A DNA stretch of 64,000 bases from Pararobbsia alpina_A (GCF_965118125.1 NZ_OZ221288.1:1860001-1924000), one strand, 5' to 3'. Positions 17,860 through 26,489 are shown, counted from the stretch's first letter. The notes: generated by a model not told the origin, from the sequence alone. Numbers and translations are program-made.

Positions 17860-18636
17860 TCAGGCTCGCTGAGTCTCGTTCTCGTATTCGTCGTGCCGGC
17901 GCCACCAGACACCGGTTTCGTTACGACCCTTGGGCGCGCGATCGAGCCACTGATACATGCCCCAGATGCCGTCGAGCCCACGCGCATACGTCGAGTACGT
18001 GTGATAGACGACGCCGTCTTCGAGCACGAAGGTGCTCATGCCCGGCCGGTCCCGCGCGTACGTCGGCGCATCGGTGCCGCAACTCGTTGCGAACTCGACG
18101 ACCGGAGCCGGTGCGGGTTCCATGTCCATCGCGTGCCGGCCGCGCTGGTAGTTGTATTCGACAGTGCCCTCGTGCTGCTGCTCTTGCGTGAAGGAAACGT
18201 TGAAGTCGAAGTTGAAGTCGCTGCCGACCGAGGAGGCCCACGGGAACGACCACCCCATGCGCTCTTTGTAGACTTGCAGCTTCGCGAGCGGCGCGCGCGA
18301 CACCGCGGTCAGCGTGACATCGTGATTTGCGAGGTGGACGACGAACCCATCGAATCCGTCGGCGATCGACGAGCACGACGGGCACCCTGCCCGGTAATCC
18401 GGTCCGAACATGAAGTGATACACGACCAGTTGCGAACGGCCCGCGAACAGGTCCGCAAGCGTCGCGCTGCCTTGTTCGGTTTCGAATCGGTACGCCTTGT
18501 CGACACGCACCCACGGTAGTGATTGGCGTTGCCGTGCGATCTCGTCGCTGCGGCGCGTCAATTCCTTTTCGGCTTCGAGCAAATCGAGCCGCTGCGCGAG
18601 CCATGCTTCACGTGTCCCTGTCATATGCGTTGCCAT
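17860..18636 (-). CDS. DUF899 thioredoxin-fold-like protein
   Basis: 258 aa. The ATG at 18636 is preceded by a near-perfect GGAGG; an upstream in-frame ATG is not. Family hallmarks are REAWLAQRLDLLEAEKELTRRSDEI at the N-terminus, LVVYHFMFGPDYRAGCPSCSSIADGFDG (a CPSC pair placed like a thioredoxin active site), VSRAPLAKLQVYKERMGWSFPWASS, and the C-terminal HTYSTYARGLDGIWGMYQWLDRAPKGR. A redox role is suggested by the CxxC but not established. It forms an operon with the DUF2182 gene directly downstream. Confidence 0.88.
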   Translation of the reverse strand: MATHMTGTREAWLAQRLDLLEAEKELTRRSDEIARQRQSLPWVRVDKAYRFETEQGSATLADLFAGRSQLVVYHFMFGPDYRAGCPSCSSIADGFDGFVVHLANHDVTLTAVSRAPLAKLQVYKERMGWSFPWASSVGSDFNFDFNVSFTQEQQHEGTVEYNYQRGRHAMDMEPAPAPVVEFATSCGTDAPTYARDRPGMSTFVLEDGVVYHTYSTYARGLDGIWGMYQWLDRAPKGRNETGVWWRRHDEYENETQRA

Positions 18637-18946
18637 TTGACTGCCCTCCTGAGTTTGTCGGTCGACGCTCGACGTTGCCGAAACGACACGACGGTTGATC
18701 ATGGCTGCAGCGTAGTGCGGCTCGTGAGGTCAGCGGGAGTGACAAATCTGGCGGGATTCGGTCCGATGTCATGCCGGACCGAGTCATCACGGCGTATTGG
18801 GTCCAGGCCGTCATGTCGTACGCGCCCGGCTTCCGGTCTACGCCGCCGTGTTAGATTGGCTTGCATCAGGCAACCCGCCCCTTTTTTCCAGGGCTCAACA
18901 ACTTCCCAGGCAATCTTCCGGAGCGAACGCGCGTGACGAAGCTCAG
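18637..18946. other. 310-base divergent spacer
   Basis: Holds the promoters of the DUF899 operon (leftward) and the TPR/winged-helix gene (rightward). I see no gene. A start-like GTG/ATG frame upstream of 18947 has poor coding character. No confident operator was found. Confidence 0.5.
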
Positions 18947-20167
18947 ATGGATTCGCTGATCACCGCCGCGGCTCGCGCACTCGCGGCCGGGGACCCGCTC
19001 GGCGCGCTCAACCGCGTCGCGCTGCGCAACGACGCGCCGGCGCTGGCGTTGCGCGGCATCGCGATGGCCCAGCTCGGCGACCTTGACCGCGCCCGGGCGC
19101 TGATCCGCAGCGCGGCTCGGGCTTTCGGTCCGCGAGAACCGGTCGCCAAAGCGCGCTGTGTCGTCGCGGAAGCGGAAATCGCGTTCGTATCGCGCGATCT
19201 TGGCTGGCCCGCCAAGGCGCTCGATGCGGCGCGTATCACGCTCGAAGCACATGGCGACCGTCTGAACGCTGCCCACGCACGCTACCTCGAGGTACGTCGG
19301 CTTCTGCTCATGGGCCGGCTCGATGAAGCCGAACGTCTGCTTGAAGGGGCGGATGCGACGCCACTGCCGCCCGCGTTGCGCGCCGCGCACGAGCTTGTGG
19401 TCGCGGGTATCGCTATGCGCCGCCTGCGCACCCGGGCGGCGCGCACCGCGCTCGACGAAGCCGCGCGCGCCGCGTCGCTCGCGCGCATCCCGGGCCTCAG
19501 CGCCGAGGTCGAGAGCGCCATGCGCGTGCTCGATACGCCTGCAGCCCGGCTTATCGCAGGTGGTGAGCAGCGACCGCTGCGGCTCGATGAAGTCGAGACG
19601 CTGCTGGGCTCAAAGGCCTTGATTGCCGATGCCTGCCGCTATGTCGTTCGTGATGCCGGGACAGTCGTGTCGCTCGCCAAGCGCCCCGTGCTCTTCACGC
19701 TGATACGCGCGCTCGCCGAGGCATGGCCCGACGATGTCGCGCGAGACGCGCTGGTTGCGCGCGCATTTCGCCTCAAGCTTGCCGACGAATCGCACCGCGC
19801 GCGCCTGCGCGTCGAAATGGGCAGGCTGAGGCAATTGCTTCGTCCGTTTGCCGAGATCCGTGCGACACCGCGCGGATTCGCGCTGGTGCCGCAACGCGCG
19901 AGCGAGGTCGTCGTGCTTGCCCGACCTGTCGAAGAGGCGCACGCTGCAGTGCTCGCGTGTCTCGCCGATGGCGAGTCGTGGTCGAGCTCGGCACTGGCCA
20001 TGGCGCTCGGCGCAAGCCAGCGCACCGTGCAGCGCGCGCTCGATGCGCTCGCCGAGACCGACAAGGTGCAGGCCGTCGGACGCGGCCGCGCGCGCCGCTG
20101 GATGACGCCGCCGGTGCCCGGATTCGCGACAACCTTGTTACTCCCCGCCTCGTTGCCGGGCGACTAG
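18947..20167 (+). CDS. TPR-like/winged-helix regulatory protein
   Basis: 406 aa, Ala/Arg-rich. Residues ~1-190 form helical repeats of TPR character (ALNRVALRNDAPALALRGIAMAQLGDLDRARALIRSA and following). Residues ~215-315 resemble an OmpR-type winged helix (RPLRLDEVETLLGS...RALAEAWPDDVARDALVARAFRLKLADESHRARLRVEMGRLRQLL). The C-terminal ~70 residues form a second HTH (LADGESWSSSALAMALGASQRTVQRALDALAE). It is probably a DNA-binding regulator with a protein-interaction or sensor domain, but I do not recognise a named family. It ends nine bases before the next gene, which has its own ribosome site; the two look like an operon. The start MDSLITAA lacks a good Shine-Dalgarno. Confidence 0.7.
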   Translation: MDSLITAAARALAAGDPLGALNRVALRNDAPALALRGIAMAQLGDLDRARALIRSAARAFGPREPVAKARCVVAEAEIAFVSRDLGWPAKALDAARITLEAHGDRLNAAHARYLEVRRLLLMGRLDEAERLLEGADATPLPPALRAAHELVVAGIAMRRLRTRAARTALDEAARAASLARIPGLSAEVESAMRVLDTPAARLIAGGEQRPLRLDEVETLLGSKALIADACRYVVRDAGTVVSLAKRPVLFTLIRALAEAWPDDVARDALVARAFRLKLADESHRARLRVEMGRLRQLLRPFAEIRATPRGFALVPQRASEVVVLARPVEEAHAAVLACLADGESWSSSALAMALGASQRTVQRALDALAETDKVQAVGRGRARRWMTPPVPGFATTLLLPASLPGD

Positions 20168-20176
20168 GATCAAGCC

Positions 20177-20827
20177 ATGAAATCCACTCCAGCCACCATC
20201 GTCCGCGAGTACGGCCCGTTCGCGGATGTCGAAAGGGTCAACGGCGTCACCTACGACGGCGAGCGCGTCTGGTTCGCCGTCGGCGACGCGATCAAAACGC
20301 TCGATCCGGAGAGCGGCGATACGGGCCGCTCGATCGAAGCGCCCTCCCATGCCGGTACCGCGTTCGACGGACAGCATCTGTTCCAGATCGCCGACGAACG
20401 GATCCTGAAGATCGACCCGCACACCGGAAAGGTCCTCGCGGAAATCCCCACGCCCGAAGGCGGTGGTTCAGGCCTTGCGTGGGCCGAAGGTGCGCTCTGG
20501 GTCGGTCAGTACCGCGCGCGCAAGATCCATCAGGTCGATCCGCAGACCGGCACGATATTGCGCACGATCGAATCGAACCGCTTCGTCACCGGCGTGACGT
20601 GGGTCGAAGGCGAACTCTGGCATGGCACCTGGGAGGGTGACCAGAGTGCGCTGCTTCATATCGATCCCCAAACCGGCAAGGTCATCGAGAGCCTCGACAT
20701 GCCCGAAGGCGTCGGCGTATCGGGGCTCGAATCCGACGGCAAGGATCAGTTCTTCTGCGGTGGTGGCACGAGCGGCAAAGTGCGCGCCGTGCGCAAGCCC
20801 TCGCGCGGCAAGAGCGCAGCCCAATAG
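20177..20827 (+). CDS. Cytoplasmic beta-propeller protein (Vgb/glutamine cyclotransferase-like)
   Basis: 216 aa without signal peptide. At least four repeats of the form [V/L]WVGQYRARKIHQVDPQTGTILRTIE are visible (around residues 20, 60, 95, 140), each ending with ID/VDP-x-TGK. This pattern occurs in streptogramin lyase (Vgb), glutaminyl cyclase and SMP-30-like propellers. The Vgb catalytic His pair is not evident, so enzymatic activity is unproven. The ribosome site AGGA precedes ATG 20177. It follows the TPR/winged-helix regulator by nine bases and is followed by two adjacent hairpins. Confidence 0.7.
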   Translation: MKSTPATIVREYGPFADVERVNGVTYDGERVWFAVGDAIKTLDPESGDTGRSIEAPSHAGTAFDGQHLFQIADERILKIDPHTGKVLAEIPTPEGGGSGLAWAEGALWVGQYRARKIHQVDPQTGTILRTIESNRFVTGVTWVEGELWHGTWEGDQSALLHIDPQTGKVIESLDMPEGVGVSGLESDGKDQFFCGGGTSGKVRAVRKPSRGKSAAQ

Positions 20828-20841
20828 CACGATGCAGAAAC

Positions 20842-20877
20842 CGGGTGCCTGCGCGGCACCCGATGCACGTCGTGCAT
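20842..20877 (+). terminator. Tandem stem-loops after the propeller gene
   Basis: CGGGTGCC/GGCACCCG with a five-base loop (20842-20862) is followed at once by ATGCAC/GTGCAT with a three-base loop (20863-20877) and a TTCTCATCTT tail. Placed 15 bases after the stop codon, it fits a transcription terminator. Confidence 0.65.
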
Positions 20878-21046
20878 TCTCATCTTGAACAACGATCGCT
20901 TCTGTCTTCCCGGGCCGAATGGCATCGTAGGCCCAACGGCAGCCGCCTTGACGAACCGGTCTCCAGCGCATCGGGCAGCACGCTCCTGCGTGCACCGCTT
21001 CATGGCGAATGCCAGCCTGCATTCCTGGCTCATCGGAGAAGACGCC

Positions 21047-21601
21047 ATGTCGCAACTCGAAACCACCCCGAACAAAGAAGCATTGATCGCTCGCTGCCTG
21101 CCGTTTCTTGAAGAAATCAAGGACATGACCACGGGTGCGCTGGCCGAACACTGGCTCAACACAACCTATGGCCCCGGCAGCGAGCTCTACACAACCCTTG
21201 CCACGCTGATCAAAAAGGGCGTTGAGGAAGGCTGGGCTGCCAACGTCGAAGTGGCGGGTCCACGATATCGGCGCGCACGGCTGGCCGATCCGTCGGACAG
21301 AACCTTCGGCTTCAGCATCACCGCCGTCTATATGGACAGCACAGGCAATAGCCAGCACAACCCCGAAGGCAGCTTCCGCGGCGACTACCACGCCCATCCC
21401 TACGGCGAGTTCAATATGGTCGTGCCCGTTGACGAAGGTGCCGCGCTCGCCGGCCCGAATGGCTGGTCGTACGGCGGCTGGACCGCGCCGGCGCCGGGCA
21501 GTCATCACTATCCCGAGGCCAAAGGCGGCGCAGTGATTGCGCTCTTCTTCCTGCCGGCCGGACGCATCGCCTACAACGTCAAGGCGCCGGACGCGCATTG
21601 A
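21047..21601 (+). CDS. DUF4863 / PnbB-like (4-hydroxylaminobenzoate lyase family) protein
   Basis: 184 aa. ATG 21047 has GGAGAAG upstream; the longer frame is not coding-like. A helical N-terminal third (LIARCLPFLEEIKDMTTGALAEHWLNTTYGPGSELY) is followed by a cupin-like C-terminal part with conserved His/Glu: FRGDYHAHPYGEFNMVVP, SHHYPEAKGGAVIALFFLP. This matches the DUF4863 family, which includes PnbB, the lyase that converts 4-hydroxylaminobenzoate to protocatechuate in nitrobenzoate degradation. No nitroreductase gene (pnbA) is nearby, so a different substrate is possible. It is convergent with a LysR gene 26 bases away. Confidence 0.65.
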   Translation: MSQLETTPNKEALIARCLPFLEEIKDMTTGALAEHWLNTTYGPGSELYTTLATLIKKGVEEGWAANVEVAGPRYRRARLADPSDRTFGFSITAVYMDSTGNSQHNPEGSFRGDYHAHPYGEFNMVVPVDEGAALAGPNGWSYGGWTAPAPGSHHYPEAKGGAVIALFFLPAGRIAYNVKAPDAH

Positions 21602-21627
21602 ACCGCGCGTCCGCGCACGAGCGCGCA

Positions 21628-22710
21628 CTAACGCGGGATGTCGGCGGCGACGTCGATCAGTTGCGCGCGCAGCCATTGAAGCGCCGCGTCGTGCTCGTTG
21701 CGCGTGTGCCAGACGGCCGTGATAGACGATGACGGTGCAACATAAGGTGTCGGCGCCGAGTACAGTTCGCCTTGCCGTTCGAAAGCACGCGCGAGCGGCG
21801 ACGGAACGATCGCGAACATATCGCTGTCGCTCAGCAGCGCGGGGATCGCGAGCGAGTGGGCAATAGCCATGCGGATCCGGGCTGAGCTTCGTGGCGATGT
21901 CGATGTCGATGTCGATATCGATGCCGAGGCCGATGCCGATGCCGAGGCCGATGCCGATGCCGATGCCGATGCCGATTCCATTGACGATAGCGAAGACGCC
22001 GTCATGGTCGACATCGCAGCGTCGAGCGCTTCCCGATTGAACATTTCGGATTGCCGGGCCAGCCCGCGCTCGACAATAAACCCATCGACCGCGCCTTCCT
22101 CCGTGCCACCAAGCGACACCGCGACCAGCGGATAGGTCGCCAGATCCTCGAGCGTGACCGCACGCCCGGCGGCGGGATGATCGCGGCGCATGACGATGGC
22201 ATCCGTCTGGTCGTACAGCGTCATTGACCGGAATCTCTGCGGTATCTCGTCAAACACGCCGATCGCCAGATCGATGCGGCCGAGGTCGATCTGGCCCGCG
22301 AGATCAAGGCGTGTCACCGGCCGGATCACCAGATCAACGAACGGAGCGTCGTGACTGAGCCGCGCGCTCAGGCGACTCAGCACCAGCATCGTCACATAGT
22401 CATTCGCAGCGATCACGAAGTCACGTCGTGCCTGTGCAGGTTCGAACGGCTCATCGCCAAGCGCCATCCGGATCTGCCGGAGCGCATCGCGCACGGGCTC
22501 GGCCATCGCAAGCGCGCGTGCCGTCGGCTCCATGCCTCGCGCCGTGCGCACGAACAAATCGTCACCGAGTGCGTCGCGAAGACGCCCGAGCGCGTGGCTG
22601 ATCGCCGATTGACTCAGGCTCAGGCGCTTTCCGGCCTGCACAAGGTTCCGATCCTCGAACACGGCATCGAACACGCGCAAGAGGTTCAGATCGATACGCC
22701 CTAAATTCAT
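21628..22710 (-). CDS. LysR-family regulator with Ser-Ala repeat insertion
   Basis: 360 aa, about 50 longer than usual. The NodD/LeuO-type N-terminus is DLNLLRVFDAVFEDRNLVQAGKRLSLSQSAISHALGRLRDALGD (helix-turn-helix ~20-50). The sensor domain runs from ~90 to 355. Residues ~233-276 are an insertion: a Ser-Ala repeat from a hexanucleotide microsatellite, then a Ser-Thr stretch. It falls inside the second half of the sensor domain, between SEMFNREALDAA and RIRMAIAHSLAIPALLSDSDMF. Both flanks align with normal LysR proteins, so the gene is otherwise intact. Whether the protein still binds its effector is unknown. The neighbouring PnbB-like gene is the plausible target. Confidence 0.85.
   Translation of the reverse strand: MNLGRIDLNLLRVFDAVFEDRNLVQAGKRLSLSQSAISHALGRLRDALGDDLFVRTARGMEPTARALAMAEPVRDALRQIRMALGDEPFEPAQARRDFVIAANDYVTMLVLSRLSARLSHDAPFVDLVIRPVTRLDLAGQIDLGRIDLAIGVFDEIPQRFRSMTLYDQTDAIVMRRDHPAAGRAVTLEDLATYPLVAVSLGGTEEGAVDGFIVERGLARQSEMFNREALDAAMSTMTASSLSSMESASASASASASASASASASISTSTSTSPRSSARIRMAIAHSLAIPALLSDSDMFAIVPSPLARAFERQGELYSAPTPYVAPSSSITAVWHTRNEHDAALQWLRAQLIDVAADIPR
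21895..21978. repeat. Hexanucleotide microsatellite inside the LysR gene
   Basis: Fourteen hexamers of the type GATGCC/GAGGCC/GATGTC in tandem. The unit is a multiple of three, so copy-number change alters protein length without frameshift, encoding (Ser-Ala)n and (Ser-Thr)n on the minus strand. Confidence 0.92.
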
Positions 22711-22767
22711 GCCCGCCGCCTCGGCCTGTGCATTCTCGTTGGATGGCGGGCATTGTAGCGACGCCCG

Positions 22768-23166
22768 CTAATGACCGGGTCCGGTCTGCCAGACACAGCT
22801 CAGCACGAGTGTATCGTCGGGTCGTGTGACGGCGCTCAGCGCGGCCGTATGCATCTCGGTATCGGTGCAGCGCCACTGAGCGACGAGATCGGCATGGCAG
22901 CTCGATGCACTCGCCCGGTTGGCAAGACCGTCGACCTTGTACTCACAGGTGTCGCGACCGTTGCACCGCAGCGCAAGATCGGCCGTCGCGTTACCTTGCG
23001 CGGCGCCGCAATTCTGCCCGTAGGTGCTCGACATGACGGTAATGGTCCGCGCGCTGGCGTCTGGCGTGGCGATCATCGCCAGCATCGTCGCGGACGCGCA
23101 GGCAGCGCTCAAACCGCGACGGCCCCATACCGGCGAGCGGAGAAATGAAAACCGATGAAAGTCCAT
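22768..23166 (-). CDS. Small secreted Cys-rich protein, SUEL-lectin-like
   Basis: 132 aa. ATG 23166 follows AGGAGG closely; the longer upstream frame is noise. The N-terminus is a signal peptide (LSAACASATMLAMIATPDASA, cleavage near residue 44). The mature part has six Cys and the pattern ITVMSSTYGQNCG...NATADLALRCNGRDTCEYKVD...SSCHADLVAQWRC...LSCVW. This resembles rhamnose/galactose-binding (SUEL) lectin domains, in which cysteines pair and YGR/CNGK motifs recur. A carbohydrate-binding role is inference. It lies between two LysR genes and appears to be monocistronic. Confidence 0.65.
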   Translation of the reverse strand: MDFHRFSFLRSPVWGRRGLSAACASATMLAMIATPDASARTITVMSSTYGQNCGAAQGNATADLALRCNGRDTCEYKVDGLANRASASSCHADLVAQWRCTDTEMHTAALSAVTRPDDTLVLSCVWQTGPGH

Positions 23167-23320
23167 GATGACCTCCTCCTGAGCGTGTGCGATCCCATCG
23201 TGCACTGCAGCGATCGGATCCACAGCCATCATGATTTGAGTATCGTCACCGACTGGGGCAACTTCAAGGGGAATGTCCGGAGGCGGCAAGCGACGGCCGG
23301 CAACCGGACTTTGAATTCGC

Positions 23321-24232
23321 CTACTTGCGCAGTTTCTCGACGAGGAAGTCGACAAAGCTTCTGACGCGCGACGACATGTGCCGGCTATGCGGGTAGAGCA
23401 GGATAAAGGGCCGCGTGACACCGCCGAAATCCTTGAGCACTTCGACGAGCCGCCCCTCCCTGAGATCCTGTTCGACCACGAAGCGGTAGATCTGAAACAG
23501 ACCCGCGCCGTTGCGAGCGAGTGTCGAACCGCCCAGAAAATCGCCCGACAGACGCACACCGCCCTGCGTCACGACCTCGAGCCTTTGATCGCCGTCCTGA
23601 AACTCCCACACCAGATTGCGCCCGTTGCTCGCGAGCTCGAACTGAATGCACTGATGCGTAGCCAGATCGTCGGGGTGCTTGGGCGTGCCGGCTCGCTTCA
23701 GATAACCGGGCGTCGCGACGGTGACGATCTCCGCGTCTTCGAGCTTGCGTGCGATCAGCGTCGAGTCGCTCGGCGCGCGCCCGCGTATTGCGAGGTCGAA
23801 CCCTTCGTCCGCGAAATCGACGTTGCGGTTGCTCAGATGCGTCTCGACCTGAACCTGTGGGTAGCGCTCGCGATATTCGGCGACGAGCGGCAGCACGCGG
23901 TAGTGACCGAACGGCGTGGGCATGCTGATACGCAGCAAGCCCGACGGCGACGATTGCTCGCCGGTCGCCTCGCGCTCGGCCTCGACAAGCTGACTCAGTG
24001 CCTGACGGCACTGGTCGAAGTAACGGCGGCCCGGATCCGTCAGCCTGATCTGCCGCGTCGTGCGCACGAAAAGACGCACACCCAGGCGCTCTTCGAGTCG
24101 TGCAATCGAACGGCTGACTGCGGCGGGGGTCACGCCCGCCGCTGTCGCGGCCGCGGTGAACCCTCCGAGCTCGGCTGCGAGACAGAACAGCTCTATGCTG
24201 CCCAATAGCAAATCGTCGAACTGTCGTTGCAT
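23321..24232 (-). CDS. LysR-family transcriptional regulator
   Basis: 303 aa from MQRQFDDLLL. The helix-turn-helix is FCLAAELGGFTAAATAAGVTPAAVSRSIARLEERLGVRLFVRTTR (~14-58). The sensor domain begins SGLLRISMPTPFGHYRVLPLV. It belongs to the CrgA/AaeR-like group (VETHLSNRNVDFADEGFDLAIRGR). No divergent partner is obvious: the YbfB-type MFS gene lies upstream on the same strand and its stop codon is about 210 bases away. Target unknown. Confidence 0.88.
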   Translation of the reverse strand: MQRQFDDLLLGSIELFCLAAELGGFTAAATAAGVTPAAVSRSIARLEERLGVRLFVRTTRQIRLTDPGRRYFDQCRQALSQLVEAEREATGEQSSPSGLLRISMPTPFGHYRVLPLVAEYRERYPQVQVETHLSNRNVDFADEGFDLAIRGRAPSDSTLIARKLEDAEIVTVATPGYLKRAGTPKHPDDLATHQCIQFELASNGRNLVWEFQDGDQRLEVVTQGGVRLSGDFLGGSTLARNGAGLFQIYRFVVEQDLREGRLVEVLKDFGGVTRPFILLYPHSRHMSSRVRSFVDFLVEKLRK

Positions 24233-24444
24233 GGTGGAGTCGTCATGAGGGCGCCAGGAGCCGCGCATCGCGTCGCGCGGGGCTCAGGCGGTTGCAGGTC
24301 GGCGATGTTGGTTCGTCGAAGCGTGCCATCCACACGGGGAGACCGGAGCCCGGCGGGGTCAGGAAAGTATGCCGGAACGGCTCTGTGTGCGCTTGGCGAC
24401 GCAGGGTGTCGCGTGTCTCGCGCGTTTCCTGAGCGCGGGTCGCG

Positions 24445-25614
24445 TTACACAAGACAAAGAACCGCAGCGGCAGCGAGCGCCGCCGCTGCGACGGACAGCG
24501 ACGCATCAAACGTATGCGTATGCGCAAACAGCGCGGTCGAGACGAGCGGGCCCGCAATCTGTCCGACGCCAAACGCTGCCGTCATCACGGCAATCAGGTT
24601 GAAGCGCGCGCCGTGCGCGATGCGACGCGCCGACGGCATGGCGATGGTGATCGTGCCCATGAAGGTGCCTCCGACCAGCGCGGCACTGGCGAAATACGCG
24701 ACAGGCGAGGCGACGATCACGGGAAGCACGACGCCTGCCGCTTGCACGACAAGGTTGACGAGCATGGCAGTGCGATCGCCGAGCCTGCGATATACCTTGT
24801 GCCAGACGAAACACGAAGGCACGGCACCGAGCCCGAACGCAGCCCAGACGTGCACCGGATTGATCGTGCCGAGCGAATGACGCACGAGCAAGGGCAGATA
24901 CGTCGCCGTCACGATATAGCCGAAGCCCGCGAGCCCATAGGCGGCAATCAGGACAGGACGCGAAAACGGCTTGCCGACGCCCGATGCTGCGGCAGCGTGA
25001 TGTGCGTGCGACTTCGTCCCGGGCTCCGGACCATCCGACAAGGTCCGCCAGGCAAGCCACGCGAGGACGGCCGCAGCTACCGCAAGCACGGTCCAGACAC
25101 CCGCGCTATGCAGACCCAGCGCCTGACCCGCCGCAATCAGCTCGGCCGACAGGAAAATGCCCGTGCCCACGCCCGCGAACAACACGGGAGAACCTTCGTG
25201 GTAGTCGATCACGTGGAACAGCCAGATCGATGCCGACACCATGGTCACCGCGCTAAGCATGCCGGCAGTAAAGCGGATTACCGCCATCATGACCGGCGGC
25301 ATGGGTACGGCGAGCAGCGCCAGACCGATCACGGTGGCGGCCATCGCCAGACGCGCGGCACTGACAGCCCGTTCGTCACGCATCTTGCCCGCGATCAATG
25401 CGCCAGCCAGATACCCTGCGTAGTTCGCCGACGCTGCGAGCGAGCCGCCGGCCACGTCGAACACACCGTCGTGGATCATCAACGCGTACATGCCCGTGAA
25501 CGCAAAGCGGCCGAAACCCATGCCGACCGCCAGCACGATCGCTCCGGCCACCGCGTCGATCAACCTGCGCGTCGTGCCGCCTGACAATGTTGCGTCCAGT
25601 GTCGTACCCGACAT
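24445..25614 (-). CDS. YbfB/YjiJ-family MFS transporter
   Basis: 389 aa with 12 predicted helices, starting MSGTTLDATLS. Hallmarks of the YbfB/YjiJ family are GMGFGRFAFTGMYALMIHDGVF, ASANYAGYLAGALIAGKM, WLFHVIDYHEGSPVLFAGVGTGIFLSAEL and AAYGLAGFGYIVTATYLPLLVR. Substrates of the family are undefined. The C-terminus ends in a run of alanines and LCLV. The upstream 407 bases hold its promoter region. The LysR gene lies downstream on the same strand. Confidence 0.82.
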   Translation of the reverse strand: MSGTTLDATLSGGTTRRLIDAVAGAIVLAVGMGFGRFAFTGMYALMIHDGVFDVAGGSLAASANYAGYLAGALIAGKMRDERAVSAARLAMAATVIGLALLAVPMPPVMMAVIRFTAGMLSAVTMVSASIWLFHVIDYHEGSPVLFAGVGTGIFLSAELIAAGQALGLHSAGVWTVLAVAAAVLAWLAWRTLSDGPEPGTKSHAHHAAAASGVGKPFSRPVLIAAYGLAGFGYIVTATYLPLLVRHSLGTINPVHVWAAFGLGAVPSCFVWHKVYRRLGDRTAMLVNLVVQAAGVVLPVIVASPVAYFASAALVGGTFMGTITIAMPSARRIAHGARFNLIAVMTAAFGVGQIAGPLVSTALFAHTHTFDASLSVAAAALAAAAVLCLV

Positions 25615-26021
25615 GCGCCACCTCTTCGTCCAGTGTATTGCGTGATGGATTGCGTGCTGCGTTGCGCGATCTCGCACCCGATGCAGGGTCCGATGTGCGC
25701 CGCACTATGGCGCCTGACCAGCGGCCGGTCTGCGCGCGGGTCGCGTCGCGTGCAATCTTGGGCTCGAAATGTAGGCATCGCGCGCGCGTGAATAAATGTT
25801 GCGCGGCGCATATCACTTGTTACATGGGGTCAATAACGCGGCGGTTCGTTACATCGCGTCATCGCAGAAGTGCCCGGCGAGGGCTTGGTCGCGTGTATCG
25901 ATCCCACTACATTGGCGCCGAAGTCCTCAACACCTCCACTGCGTGACGCTCTCAATACCTATGACGCCCGTGGCGCAAGGATGTCGATGCGGAGCAGTGT
26001 CCCAAGTCCCAGGAGAACAAC
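25615..26021. other. 407-base divergent intergenic region
   Basis: Between the YbfB-type MFS (leftward) and the RidA-type gene (rightward). Two copies of GTTACAT (near 25819 and 25848) and TGCGC/GCGCA around 25800 are the only structured elements seen. No coding region is supported. Confidence 0.45.
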
Positions 26022-26489
26022 ATGTCCGTTGAACAGAAACTCGCCGCACGCGGCCTCGCGCTGCCCACCGCCCCCCAACCGCTCGGCGCCTACAAGGCCG
26101 TCGTCGAATCGCAAGGGATGCTCTATATCTCGGCGCAAGTGCCGATTCGCGACGGCAAGGTGGTCTTTCAGGGTCGCGTCGGCGTCGACCTGACGCTCGA
26201 ACAAGGGCAGCAGGCGGCTGAACTGACAGCGCTCAATGCACTCGCCCAGATTCATCGCTATCTCGGTGACTTCGATCGGCTCGTGCGCATCGTGCGTGTC
26301 GAAGGTCATGTGGCAAGCGCCGATGGCTTCTTCGATCAGCCCAAGGTCATCGACGGTGCATCGAACCTGTACGCCGATGTGCTTGGCGAGAAAGCCGGAC
26401 ACGTGCGTTCCGCGTTTTCGCACACGCAATTGCCGGCCAATTCGGCGGTCGTGCTGGCTGTCACCGCGGAAATCGCGCCCGCCGCGTAA
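26022..26489 (+). CDS. RidA-family protein (YjgF/Rut-type)
   Basis: 155 aa with a strong ribosome site (AGGAGA) before ATG 26022. Family features are LGAYKAVVESQGMLYISAQVPIRDGKVVFQGRVG, LTALNALAQIHRYLGDFDRLVRIVRVEGHVAS and HVRSAFSHTQLPANSAVVLAVTAEI. The Arg that binds substrate carboxylate in true RidA is not found at the usual C-terminal IEIEA-type position, so it is better placed in a RidA-related subgroup (Rid4-7 like). The likely activity is enamine/imine hydrolysis or related; substrate unknown. It stands alone. Confidence 0.8.
   Translation: MSVEQKLAARGLALPTAPQPLGAYKAVVESQGMLYISAQVPIRDGKVVFQGRVGVDLTLEQGQQAAELTALNALAQIHRYLGDFDRLVRIVRVEGHVASADGFFDQPKVIDGASNLYADVLGEKAGHVRSAFSHTQLPANSAVVLAVTAEIAPAA

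Noticed and set aside
25626..25680. Short tandem ATTGCGTG-like repeats at the 5' side of the YbfB-type MFS gene
   Set aside because: Only two to three imperfect copies, upstream of the chosen start; not a convincing repeat locus.
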